Shown: positions 1-10,449 of the stretch, piece after piece | Layout of the letters: every line of letters starts with the position of its first letter | Position numbering within the stretch: position 1 is the stretch's first letter | Source of the DNA: Boswellia sacra | Taxonomy: Eukaryota; Streptophyta; Magnoliopsida; Sapindales; Burseraceae | Assembly: GCA_013180625.2 (NCBI GenBank) | Contig: SNVD02013789.1 | Span: 21,073 to 85,072 of the forward strand | DNA length: 64,000 nt | Direction of reading: 5' to 3' | Translations under genes and position numbers: made by a program | The notes under the pieces: generated by a model | What the model was told of the DNA's origin: nothing | Database searches by the model: none | What the model saw: the letters and a program-made list of their open reading frames with translations, nothing else

Positions 1-348
1 TGTTCTCTACATTTTGATATTGGTTTGAGGTAGTGGAACTCTCTCCATGAAGGACCCATGTAGTATAAGTAGGATCTATTCCATTGATAACTAAATGTTC
101 ATACACTACCTCGTGATGATGACGTTGTACATTTTTACAACGTAAGCAAGGACATACTATAATCTCAAGGTTTCTACAATTTGCACGAGCCATGTTGATA
201 AAAGTATATGCCCCTTTCCTATAATCCTCTGAAGCTCTACAAATAATAAGTAAACTAAGTTAAGCAAGTTTAATTAACTTAACTAACTTTAACCAATATT
301 GTTAATAAGACAAAAAAACCTTGGTAAACGAACCCATGCTTTATCCAT
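1..348 (-). CDS. CACTA transposase, N-terminal transposase-associated domain (partial, two exons)
   Basis: Two exons are visible on the minus strand. Exon 1 (348-320) encodes MDKAWVRLPR and ends at an AG|GT donor. Exon 2 (236 to the window edge) starts after TTTGTAG and continues in phase with ASEDYRKGAYTF. The peptide then shows CPCLRCKN, a histidine-rich stretch (QRHHHEVV), EHLVINGIDPTY and TTWVLHGE. This Cys/His pattern is that of the plant Transpos_assoc domain found at the N-terminus of CACTA transposases. No stop occurs in the visible 88 residues. The catalytic part lies outside the window. The start codon is supported by the family's usual M-D-[KR]-x-W opening. The protein would bind the element's termini and act in the nucleus; whether this copy is still active cannot be judged here. 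Confidence 0.82.
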
Positions 349-600
349 CTTGAGCAATTATCTACCAAAACCTGGGTATAAGTACAAATAATATATCTTC
401 AAACTCTATATAAAAATATTATATGTACAACCATAACTATCTTTTAACAATCATAAAAATAGAGAGGGCTAAACATTACTAAAACACCACATGAATGAAT
501 TTACAATTATAGAGGGCTAATATAAATCTTTATTAGCCCAAACAAAATAATTAGAAAGATTACATTAATTATTTATATAAAAATTGACAAATGTGAACAA

Positions 601-860
601 TTTGATGCATGAGTTGCATGTGTATGTGCATGGACTGAGTTGTACATGAGTTGCATGTGCATGAGCTAAGCCTTGTGTATTCAATGACCTACATATGTAT
701 ATTCAATTGAACTGTGAGCTACATGTGCACATGCTGGTGCATGATGTGGGCTACATGGCCTTGCATGAATTGCATGTGCTTAGCTATGCTACGATGTTGC
801 AAGGATGAAGCTACACTACACTATGACCTTGCATGAATTGCATGTGTTAGTTCATGATCA
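601..860. repeat. Interspersed short direct repeats (catgagttgcatgtg type)
   Basis: A 12-15 bp motif, catgagttgcatgtg or close variants, recurs about every 30-100 bp here and again at 1575-1645, inside the CACTA element. No reading frame runs through it. It is probably a subterminal or spacer repeat of the element rather than a gene. Confidence 0.55.
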
Positions 861-1346
861 TATGACACTTAGCAACATGATCCTAGTCAAATAAAAGTGC
901 CTTGTAGCATAGTTAGTAATGTGGGAACAAGAAGATGGCATTCACGTGGTTTAATAATTAGCAAATAAAAGAACTAATGTAAAGCAAAAGTACTGACCCC
1001 ACCTGGTTGAAGATGGAAAAAGCAATGATGAAGCAACAGAGAGCAGCAACGGCAACAAGACTTGGTCGATGCTCTAGCAGTCTAAAATCTGCACAAGTTT
1101 AGTTTTAATCTAATGAGTATATATATGCTGCAGGAGAAACTTCTTCGATTTGATGATGCAATATTAAAATCTAATGCTCCCTCAAATGAAGCTAATAAAT
1201 CAAGAATGAATACAAATTATCAAGAAAGATTTGAATCATAAGCTACATGAAGCATGGGAGAGCAAAGCTATTTGGCAATATGGAAAGAAATTTTGAAAAC
1301 CAAATTATAATATTTCTTTAACAGTAAAGATATATGAATTTATTCT

Positions 1347-1357
<11 letters not shown>

Positions 1358-1390
<33 letters not shown>
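1358..1390. repeat. (AT)n microsatellite
   Basis: An uninterrupted alternating AT run inside the CACTA element. The flanks 861-1357 and 1391-1950 show no convincing coding sequence. Confidence 0.9.
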
Positions 1391-1394
<4 letters not shown>

Positions 1395-1955
1395 GTCCCC
1401 AAGCCAGCCAACAAAATCCCACAAAAATAATCGCCATACCCCCACCTATGTTAATTATTTCTAATATCTTGATTAGCCACCTTATCTAGAAGAAGCTTAA
1501 TGAGTTGGTTGGTTAAGTCACTGCTAGGAACGTGAGACTAAGACTAGAGAGAATAGCCACCTTAGCAATGGCTTTACGTATGAATTGCATGTGCTTAGTT
1601 GGTGCATGAAGTGGCCTACATGGCCTTGCATGAGTTGCATGTGGTTAGGCAATGCTAAAGTGTAGCAAGAATGAAGCTACTCTACAATATGGCCATCATT
1701 CTCCTTATTTCGAAACTGGTTACTCAAACAAGTGAGCTTGCTATATATTCAAAGTCTGGAACTAACTTAAACACGTGCTCTGCATATTGCATGACCAGCT
1801 TGCTATATGGGATCATTCGACAAAATACTCAGCTTGATATATATTCAGCTTGCTTTCGATAGAATCAACTTCCAACGATATTCCCGCTGCATGGGATCAA
1901 CCAAAGCAAGCTGAATATACATGCAGGATGATCCAAAACAGATTGATATTTTCCT

Positions 1956-1978
1956 CTCTCTCTCTCTCTCTCTCTCTT
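1956..1978. repeat. (TC)n microsatellite
   Basis: Pure CT/TC dinucleotide tract, then a T/C-rich stretch to about 2040. It lies in the untranslated part of the CACTA element. Confidence 0.9.
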
Positions 1979-2154
1979 TTTCTCCCTTCTTCTTCCTCTC
2001 GCAATTAATATCTATTTGAACTTTTTTTTTCCTTCAGGCTTTTATCTCAGCCGCGCTAGTGGTGAGCAACGATTCCCTTAAAGCTCCCTTTCGTAGTCCT
2101 ACTAGACAAGAGCGAGTTGGTTAAACCGCAGATTGCACACATGGAATGCTGAAC

Positions 2155-2297
2155 AAATGAGATGAGAAAAGCTCAGAACTCTTCTGAACAAAGCTCGGAA
2201 CTCTTTTGAAAAGCTCAGAACACATGGAATATACGTGCACTTGACTTATGGCAGCTTCATCAGATGAGAAAAGCTCGGAACTCTTCTGAACAACCCG
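2155..2297. repeat. Direct repeats of a gatgagaaaagctc module
   Basis: The module agatgagaaaagctc followed by rgaactcttctgaacaa occurs at about 2160 and 2263, with partial copies between. No coding function is visible. Confidence 0.6.
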
Positions 2298-2465
2298 ACG
2301 GTGACACGTCCAACTACCTTAGTGTGTAGTCATTGAGCTCGGCCCTTAACGTCCTCCCCAATCAGAGTCTGGATAGACTTTTTATTAGGTCGTTGCTGTG
2401 CTGCAGGGCATCCCTTGGCTTCTCCTGAATGCTGCAGGGCGCCCCTTGGCAACACGCAGAACCTT

Positions 2466-2580
2466 TGTCGACACGCAGTAGTAGCTTGCTCGATGGAGTC
2501 TTCAACCTCTGTCGACACGCAGCAGCAGCTTGCTCGATGGAGTCTTCAACCTCTATCAACACGCAGCAGCAGCAGCAGAC
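2466..2580. repeat. 44-bp minisatellite, about 2.6 units
   Basis: Units start at 2466, 2510 and 2554 (period 44 bp) and share the core tcgacacgcag followed by cttgctcgatggagtc. The last unit degrades into a short CAG run. The short open frames across it are products of the repeat. It sits in the transposon's long leader. Confidence 0.8.
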
Positions 2581-3639
2581 TGAATGCTGCAGGGCATCAC
2601 TTTCGACCGACAGCTGTAGAAGCTGAGTGGGCACCAAAGGGGAAGGGGAAAGAGCTTTTCTGGTCCTTTATATGGATTCATTACTCGTAGCATATATATA
2701 TATCTATGTGTGTGTGTGTGTTGAACAATTGCCATAATGACTATACTTTTGCTTATTTTGTGTGTATAAAATCTAGGTATCTAAACAATATTCAAACAAG
2801 TTCATCCTAGATTAATGACTTTATTTCACATTCATAGAGATTCAATATTACTGTTATTTTTCTCTTTTAACTGAAACCAACCACATACATCGGCAATGAA
2901 TTCATTAAATATAAGCCAAGTAATATGTATAATAAATAGGCAATAAAGACCTATAGCCTAGTAGTCCTGAAGTAGCTTGCCCACAGCAGTAGCAAATCTG
3001 CCAAGTAAAATGAAGTTCTCGAGCAGGAATCTGCAGCGAGCTGAAACAAATGGCTCTGCAGCTAGCATGGGGCAAGCTTGTAAAATAAAGATACACTTTC
3101 CTTTGCAGTGGGGCAGGGGAGAACTATTCACCTGAACAGTCTCGTAAATGGCTCTGCAGCGATGGAAGAAATGCAGCTTTTTTCCCCAATAAAGCAGTAA
3201 CTCACTTGATCTACACTCCTATCAATCATGACAACGATGCTCTCTACTCCTTCGTTTGTCTGCTTGTTCTCGAATAGAGGGAGTGACACATAAGAGCTAA
3301 GCTGCGATTATAGATGGTCGAAGTTATGGAGGTTGGGCTGGGTTGCCAGAGCTGTGGAGGCCAATCGATCGCCAGAGGTGCTGCAAGTAAGGATGGCCGA
3401 AGACTGTCAAAAGGCCACTCAGGCGGAGTGTTGATGAGTGATGACACTGAAGATGGTGTAGACAAGGTGACTTAGGGATTTTAGGATTTACGGGATTTTG
3501 GGTTCAATAACTATTTTTTTTCTTTATATAAGTAGTAAATTTCCCGGATTTCCCATTATATTAAACTTTATCGTTATCACCCCTATAAATTTTTATAAGT
3601 TCAAAGTTTTAATTTTTTCTATAAACACCCTTCTAGACA

Positions 3640-3876
3640 TTTCGCAACGCGCAATATGCGCATGTTGTTAAATTTAATAGTTTTGGCAACGTGCATTTTT
3701 TGCGCGTTGCTAAATGATAAATTTCGCAACGTGCATTTTTTGCACGTTGCTAAAAGTGTAGTTCAACAATTTTTTGCAACACACACAAATTGCGCGTTGC
3801 GAAAAACAACATTCAGCAACGTGCATATGTGCGCGTTGCGAAAACTCTGTTGCCATTGCCTGTTTTTCTTGTAGTG
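3640..3876 (-). repeat. CACTA subterminal repeat block and terminal inverted repeat
   Basis: Between 3640 and 3845 the motifs gcaacgcgc, gcaacgtgca and their complement gcacgttgc/gcgcgttgc alternate, forming several pairs of inverted 9-10 bp repeats. They lead to ctgtttttcttgtagtg, the complement of the CACTA terminus. Known: transposase proteins of this superfamily bind arrays of subterminal motifs. Inference: these are the binding sites for this family. Confidence 0.75.
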
Positions 3877-4169
3877 AGCAACTCTAAGATGAGAATCATA
3901 GAGTATAGATTATCCGATCTTGGTCTTTTAATAAATTACTGAATGCTTGTATATTTAATATTAATTAGATTTAAGGTCCTATTTTCTTTCACCGATTTTA
4001 ATCTTTTTGGGAAAGAATGATAATAATAATCTCAAATTTTGTTCTAAATTTTATATCTCAAATTTTATATATTTAATTAATGATGAACAAATAAATAATT
4101 TATTGATATAATGAATGATATGAATAGTTTTAAATTCATTATATTATATTATGAATAGTACAATATCTA

Positions 4170-4310
4170 TAACAAAATCTTACAACCAACTGCTTACAAC
4201 CTGAGTTGACAAACTTCTATTCAATATATAACTTTCTTTTCTCATTTTTTTTCCTTCTCAGTGAATTCTTATTAACTTAGATGGTAAGCAGTTGGTTGTT
4301 GGTGTAGCAT
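4170..4310. mobile_element. Short MITE, copy 1
   Basis: About 140 bp with long imperfect terminal inverted repeats: left cttacaaccaactgcttac, right gtaagcagttggttgttgg. A related copy lies at 7697-7820. It has no coding capacity. I could not fix the superfamily because no clear target duplication is visible. Confidence 0.6.
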
Positions 4311-5690
4311 TGTCCTTATATTATTTGGGACGCATAATTTTGAAATAAATTTTAAGAATAATGATACTCATCCCAAACTGTATCCTAAATTTTGTATCCA
4401 AAAAATGTGTATTCAACTAATACTTGTTAAGTAGATGTATTGATGATGTAATGATTTATTAGATCATCTCATTATCCATTCAATAAAAAACAATTTATTT
4501 GCCACATCATTTGAGATAAAAATTTTAGAAGTGTATCATTACTCAAATTTTATAAAATGCATCAGTATGCTTTCATAAATGCATGTTTATTTCAAAAAAT
4601 ATAAAAGCACCTAAAGTGCAAAGTTGTATACTTAACCAATAAAATCATAATTATGACAGAGAACAATCAGTGTATATATAGATAATCACGTTTATATATA
4701 TAATTTTGACACAAAATTAGACACAAATTTTTAATAACTAATCAACAAAATCTAATTGTTAAGATAATTGATAAGTTGACAGCATTAAATGTAATTTGTT
4801 AACTTTCAATATATATATATATATTACACACATACATTTAAAAGTTTGTGTTAAATAAATTATTGCCGTCGATCATTGGAGCTAAAACAATAATTATAAG
4901 AGAGAAGAATTTAGATGACGTCAATATGTTAGTGTTAGAGGTTTCCTTGGAGGAAAAAAAAAAGGTGAGTGAAATGAACAAATTAAATATGAATACATGC
5001 TAAGAATAATTTCTAGATGGATGCCTATTATGGATAAGTATTGCATATCATACTTTTTATTCGATACACAAACGCGAATAATGAAAATAGAATAAAAACA
5101 AATCTTAACCATCAATATATGAATGATGATGTGTAAAAGATCCTTAAAAATAAAACAAAAATTTGATCAACAGAAAATCTTTTACTTTTTACTTGACAAA
5201 TTATATAATCCATGAGCACGAAGGCACTATCATCCACACAATACTAATCTATATACTATGTCTCTTCAAGTTTCAGAAGCTCATAGCTACTTCTCACTAA
5301 AAAGCTAAGCAAAATATTAACTGCCAATCAGTAAATTATCATCCTACCATTTCGGGAAATCATTTCCTTTTCTCATGCTTTGGTATCTACTTTGATTTAT
5401 ACACATATATAAAATTTACTAACATTTGCATGCAATCATTTTCATCTTCAACCTAGTTTATAGGCATCTCAAGCTAAAATTAAGCAATTCAAAACATTAA
5501 CTAAAGCTAGCATCCATTAATTTCTAAATATTGTTCTTTTTTTGTCTATAAAAATTAAAAGCAACTAAGATACATGATATATCTATGCATACACATGCGC
5601 ACACACATATATAAATAATTAATGAAATTTCATATTTGGTTAACAATGCATTATCGTTTTATTTTCCTGGCTAAAATCTTGTTTAGACTG
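4311..5690. other. AT-rich intergenic DNA
   Basis: No gene recognised. A possible further MITE lies at about 4355-4550 (ends ataatgatactc and gtgtatcattac). Otherwise it is AT-rich with short AT runs. I looked here for the missing first exon of the terpene synthase (Arg-rich plus Trp motif) and did not find it. Confidence 0.5.
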
Positions 5691-7593
5691 TTGATGTTAC
5701 AACTCAAAAAGAATTTGAAAGACTGAAGCAAGAAGTGAAAAGGATGTTAATCTTTATGCTGCCAGATACAGCTTTAAATAAATTGGGCTTGATTGATCTA
5801 ATTCAGCGCTTAGGATTGGCATACCATTTTGATAAAGAGATAGAGGACGAACTAGAGAAACTCTATCATGAAAGCGATGACAATAACAATTTGAACACTG
5901 CGCTGCTGTTAGATTCTGATTACTTAGACAACAAGGATACAATGTTCCGCATCGTGAGTGTGTCTCATCTCTTATATACAGATATAATGGCACCTGAAAT
6001 TCACCAATGCTCTTGAATAGATTAATTTTCATCAAGTCTTTTATTGTAAAGCAGATATATTTAGCAAATTCAAAGGTGAGCATGGAAAGTTCAAACTTGT
6101 ATGAGGTCGCACATCTTGGCATATTTAGAAAAGATGTCCTGGACGATGCTATAGATTTCACTACATCTCACCTCAAGGCAAGGTTAACTCAAGAAAGTCC
6201 TCATGTTGGACAACATATAATTCATGTCTTGAGCATGCCCCTTCGCAAAGGCTTACCAAGGTTGGAGGGAAGGCATTATATCAATTTCTACTCTGAAGAA
6301 AATCCAGAAAGTATCAGAAACTACTAAAGTCTGCAAAACTAGATTTTAACATGTTACAAGCACAACACCAGAAGGATCTAAGAGGCCTCATCGAGTAAGT
6401 TCCACTAATAAAGTTCTTAAACGGCTACAAGTTCACCATAACATTATTAAATTAAGCAATAGAAAATTAAAAACAATGAGCTAGCATTGTAGGTGGTGGA
6501 AAAGTTTAGACTTTGCAAAGAAGATGCCATACGCAAGAGATACAGTGGTTGAACTCCATCTCTCGATTATGGGAGTGTACTTCGAACCCCAATACACTTT
6601 AGGAAGAAGGATCCTGGCCAAAGTAATTGCCGTGAAATCCATTGTGGATGATACCTACGATTCTTATGGCACCCTTGAAGAACTTGAGATATTAACTGTT
6701 ACTATCAAAAGGTCATTCTCTGAAAAAATAATTAACAGATAATTTCTTTGAGCTTTAAACTTATCAAGATCTAGATTAATTTGTTCATTTTACACTAAAT
6801 TTTATCTTCACTTAAGTTATTTTAGGTGGGATATTACCACTATAGATAGTCTTCCAGAGTACATGAAACCACTATACCATGCACTCATAGACATTTACAT
6901 GGAAGCAGAGGAGGAGCTTTCGAAGGGAGGAAGATCATATAGTGTAGACTACGTGAAAGAAGAAGTAATCTATTTCTTACCCTTTACTTACTAATTAATT
7001 AGGTGCCAGCTCAAATTGAATTTATTTGTTTATGTCCCAGATAAAGCGACTAGTCGAAGGTTGCTTAGTTGAAACCACGTGGTGCAATGAAGGCTATGTT
7101 CCAGCCATGGAGGAGTATATGAAGATTTCAGTACTTATGCTTATAAAATGCTGGCAACAACCTCTTTCCTAGGCATGGGAGAGATTGCTGATTACAAGCA
7201 AGTCCTTAATTGGATCTCTAATGACCCAGAGATAATTGTAGCTTCAACAACTATTTGCTGACTCATGGATGATATAGTATCCAGAGAGGTATGGTACAAT
7301 TAAATATATCAATGATCAATTTCCATGTTGATAGGACTTAATATATAGGAAACTACCGTAGTACAGAAAGATAAAAATCAAAAGTAAAAAGTAAAAGATT
7401 TCTCAATAGCAATTTTCTCTAAGTAATTCTATACATACAATCCACTCTATTGGTTGAAGATCTCATTCAAATAGTTGATTATTATGTCATTAACTATAAT
7501 TTCCTTATTTATTGATTTTTTTTTGTGTGAAGTTAGATTTATAGATTCATTGTACATAAAATATCGCACATTTTCCTTGTATATTTTCTGGTG

Positions 7594-7597
<4 letters not shown>

Positions 7598-7632
<35 letters not shown>
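7598..7632. repeat. (TA)n microsatellite in the last intron of the terpene synthase relic
   Basis: Uninterrupted TA alternation of about 35 bp. The 7475-7696 open frame across it is a repeat artefact. Confidence 0.9.
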
Positions 7633-7638
<6 letters not shown>

Positions 7639-7696
7639 AATTAATGTTGATAAACAAATCCAAAATTTAATGAAATTATATATGTTAAAAAAATAA

Positions 7697-7820
7697 TACT
7701 ACACCTACAACCAACTCCTTGCAACCTGAGTTGGTAAAATTCTATTGGACATATAACTTCTTTCTTCTTCTAGTGAATTTTTGCCAACTCAAGTTGTAAG
7801 GAATTGGTTGTAGATGTAAC
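7697..7820. mobile_element. Short MITE, copy 2, in the terpene synthase last intron
   Basis: About 125 bp with terminal inverted repeats: left acctacaaccaactccttgc, right gaattggttgtagatgt, plus an inner cctgagttgg/ccaactcaag pair. It is the same family as 4170-4310, and the spacer ataacttctttctt is also similar. Non-coding. Confidence 0.65.
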
Positions 7821-8329
7821 CTTCCCTATACTTAATAGTGTTAGACTTTCAACTCAAAGTCTATAACTTGATGTAGGAGTAAAATTCAATGGAGGAGGAA
7901 AAAATAATAATGGATAATAAAAATTACATATTGAGTAAGATTTTACAACTTAGGCTGTCACATTTGATTATAAACTTTGGGTTATATTTAGATTGTAAAT
8001 TTAACATTGCTATTCTACAATTCTTATAACATGGTCAATCAAACATTGACTGTCAAAAATTTCTAAATTTTGCAAATCTTATATGCAGTTGGAGCAAAAG
8101 AGGAAACTTGTTGCCTCGATTGTGGAATGCTGCATGAAGCAGCATTGCATTTCTAAGGAAGAAACAATCATGTTTTTCCCGAAAAGAAATTTCAATGCCC
8201 TTCCTTGAGCGCATACTCAATTTTTCACGGGTCATCGATTTTGTATACAAGGATCATGACTGTTACACCAACTCATATAAGGTGAAAGATGAAATCCCTT
8301 ATGTGCTCGTCGACCCAATTCTCGTTTGA

Positions 8330-9462
8330 GTAGTTCTCACCATGCACTTCAACAAACTAAGCACTAAAAATTTGTATGTTTAGTGAAGATAACATTTTAC
8401 AATATCTAAAATCAATAATAAGTTGAAGTAATAGTGGTTTATCGAGACATATCTTCATGTGCAAGGCCTGCTCATGGTTATAGAATTATTATTAAAAAGG
8501 AGTAGTTGATTTTAAAACACATAATAAAAGCTAATATACTCCAAATTTTCTTCTAAAATCCCTTAACATTTGTCTTAAATAATTAAATCGCAAACATCCA
8601 TGGAAACAATAAACTTTAGTCTTTGAGAGAAAATCTTGGTTTGCTATCTCTTTGAGCTCCCATCTCTTTTACTGTTCTGCATGGAGTTGAATTTTAATTT
8701 AATTTCTTATCTAACTTGAGCTTACCCTTATCTTCATATAGTTCCCGTTTGTCTACTTCTAGCTTCTAGTTTATACAGTCCATGCTAAACTCAAACAATT
8801 GAAACGAAGCAAATAAAAACATCACACGATTTTCACTTGTGTAAAGAATAAAAATTAACTAGTGGGTGAGATTATTAAAAGTTACCATTTTTGAACGTAT
8901 TAACCTATTTAATTCGATAAATCTTTATCATTGATCTTTAATCTATGAGATACATTTGGAACATAAATAAAGTAGTTATTTAACAAAAAAAAATTGATAT
9001 TTTTGCCACGACAGTGAATCATTTAGTATTATTTGTTGTGGTTTTAGAGGGAATTTGTCTTGGATCCAAAATTTGAGTCTTTGTAATAGAAGAGACTATT
9101 GATGGTTATTTGAAAATTACAAATGAGAAATACATTGACACATGATAAACTTGTTGAAATAACTGGGAAAAATATAAAAAATAATCAAGTTGAGGGTGTT
9201 GTTTTGAGTTTTAGCTAAATCCTAAACTAACTAATTAATTCAAAAATTAAAAACATAAATAGAAGAGCTAAACTATGAGTATGAGATTTGATTTTAACAT
9301 AATAGAAATTTATTTTCGTATAAATAATTATAATTACTTTGCTGGGATTGCAAAACTTCCTATACAAATGATTTTTTTTTTTAAAGTAGGAATTAATATT
9401 TGATAAAATGCAAAAAAGTCAAAATATTGTAAAATTTTCCAAACTTAATCCCGGAGAGAACA

Positions 9463-9496
<34 letters not shown>

Positions 9497-9520
9497 GAGA
9501 ATCAACAGGAGCTACCTAAA
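8330..9520. other. Intergenic DNA without recognised features
   Basis: AT-rich. The only notable item is an AT microsatellite at 9468-9494. No exon-like coding stretch was recognised on either strand. Confidence 0.5.
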
Positions 9521-9559
9521 GGTTTGGGAAATCATCAGTGATTGACAAGGTTTGATATT

Positions 9560-9903
9560 AAAAGAAGAAGAAAAGTAAGGATGAGGAAGAAGGGGGACGA
9601 GTAGGCGCAAAATCCATAATAGTGATGACGGAATAGCATTGCTTTCTGAGAAGGCCCAAGTAGAGGATGAGAAGGAAGAGAGAGTTAAAGTGAAAAAGGT
9701 CAAGGAAGATGGTAGTGAGGATATTGAAGTTGGGGAAAAAAAAGGACAAGGAGAATGGTGCTGCAGAGACAGAAGTGGAAAAGAGGCATAAAGATAAGGA
9801 TGAAGCACTCGGTTTCACCCGAAGCAAAGAAGTCTGTGAAGGTGAAGGAAAAAAGCCTATGGTTCATAAAGGTCATTGTAATATGACTTTCCCTACAGAC
9901 TAA
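9560..9903 (+). pseudogene. Lys/Glu-rich coding relic, unidentified
   Basis: Read with one or two frame changes, this stretch gives a highly charged peptide (VKVKKVKEDGSEDIEVGEKK, then KENGAAETEVEKRHKDK) ending at a TAA near 9903. No start codon, intron or recognisable domain is present. Charged tails of this kind end nucleolar proteins such as NOP56/58-type factors, but composition alone cannot prove that. It may be a truncated processed copy of some mRNA 3' end, or simply purine-rich DNA. The open frames on the opposite strand are its shadows. Confidence 0.3.
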
Positions 9904-10449
9904 ACAATAGCAAATGGCTTTCGTCAAACAGGCGTGTTTGTTTTTTATTTCTAAAAGGTTGGAGGAATTTTTTGATTAAAAATGTCAAACCTTATCTATG
10001 ACTAATGATTTCCCAAAACTCAAGGGTAGTTTACGATGATTGCCCAATTATTGTTATACATAGATTGTTGACTCTCTTTTTCTAAAACTAATCCTTGACT
10101 TGGGTACCGAAGTGTCCTCACAAGTATCTATACTAGCCCAGAGAAGAAGCCTCCTAAAGCATTTAGCATAAGGACATTGAAATAGTGCATAATCAAAAGG
10201 GTCCAAACATGACTAGTTAGCGGAGAAATTTGCTCCTACAATCATTGATTAAAGAAAGAAATTGGAAAAATCTTGTCATAGCATATGGGTTGTTTTTAAT
10301 ACATGTTAGCACTAATAAATGGCAAATCAACATAGAAAGTGTGATATTTTAGTGGAAAAAAGAAAACGAGATATCGTAATTGCATGCATATCTACCATTT
10401 AATGTAATGTTATTTGGAATTTGTTATAAGATCCTTAAACTGAATGTTT
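9904..10449. other. Intergenic DNA without recognised features
   Basis: No coding, repeat or RNA signal was recognised before the LINE starts. Confidence 0.45.

Larger units (their letters stand above)
1..3876 (-). mobile_element. CACTA (En/Spm-type) DNA transposon, 5' part, running out of the window on the left
   Basis: On the minus strand the element opens at 3876 with CACTACAAGAAAAACAGG, the usual CACTA terminus. Next come about 250 bp of short inverted motifs, an untranslated region with simple and minisatellite repeats, and then the first exons of a transposase-associated-domain protein at 348-1. The opposite terminus lies left of the window. The 3 bp outside the terminus (agc, 3877-3879) would be one half of the 3-bp target duplication. 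Seen: terminus, subterminal repeats and domain order. Known: this order is that of plant CACTA elements. Inferred: all three belong to one insertion. Confidence 0.8.
5691..8329 (+). pseudogene. Terpene synthase pseudogene, TPS-a (sesquiterpene synthase) type
   Basis: Six exon remnants keep the order of a plant sesquiterpene synthase: about 5691-5953 (IDLIQRLGLAYHF), 6010-6394 (DVLDDAIDFTTSHLKARL), 6493-6711, 6826-6964, 7041-7288 and 8089-8329 (VIDFVYKDHDCYTNSYK, stop 8327-8329). The class I metal motif is present as DDTYD near 6650. The second motif region reads LMDDIVSRE in exon 5. Lesions: the first exon with the Arg/Trp motif is not found; there are frame breaks within exon 2 and between its two halves; exon 5 has a frameshift and an in-frame TGA before LMDD; exon 6 has lost a segment before MPFLERIL. 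The intact family cyclises farnesyl diphosphate in the cytosol. This copy cannot make a full enzyme. A MITE lies in its last intron. TPS-a is favoured over other TPS clades by motif wording only. Confidence 0.9.

Noticed and set aside
2362..2690. Overlapping open frames on both strands
   Set aside because: They arise from the 44-bp minisatellite and CAG-rich tract; frames on both strands repeat the same words.
5754..6161. A 135-codon minus-strand frame
   Set aside because: It is the antisense shadow of terpene synthase exons, whose plus-strand reading matches the family.
9512..9927. Minus-strand Ser/Phe/Leu-rich frames
   Set aside because: Complement of a purine-rich Lys/Glu relic; no domain or homologous wording.
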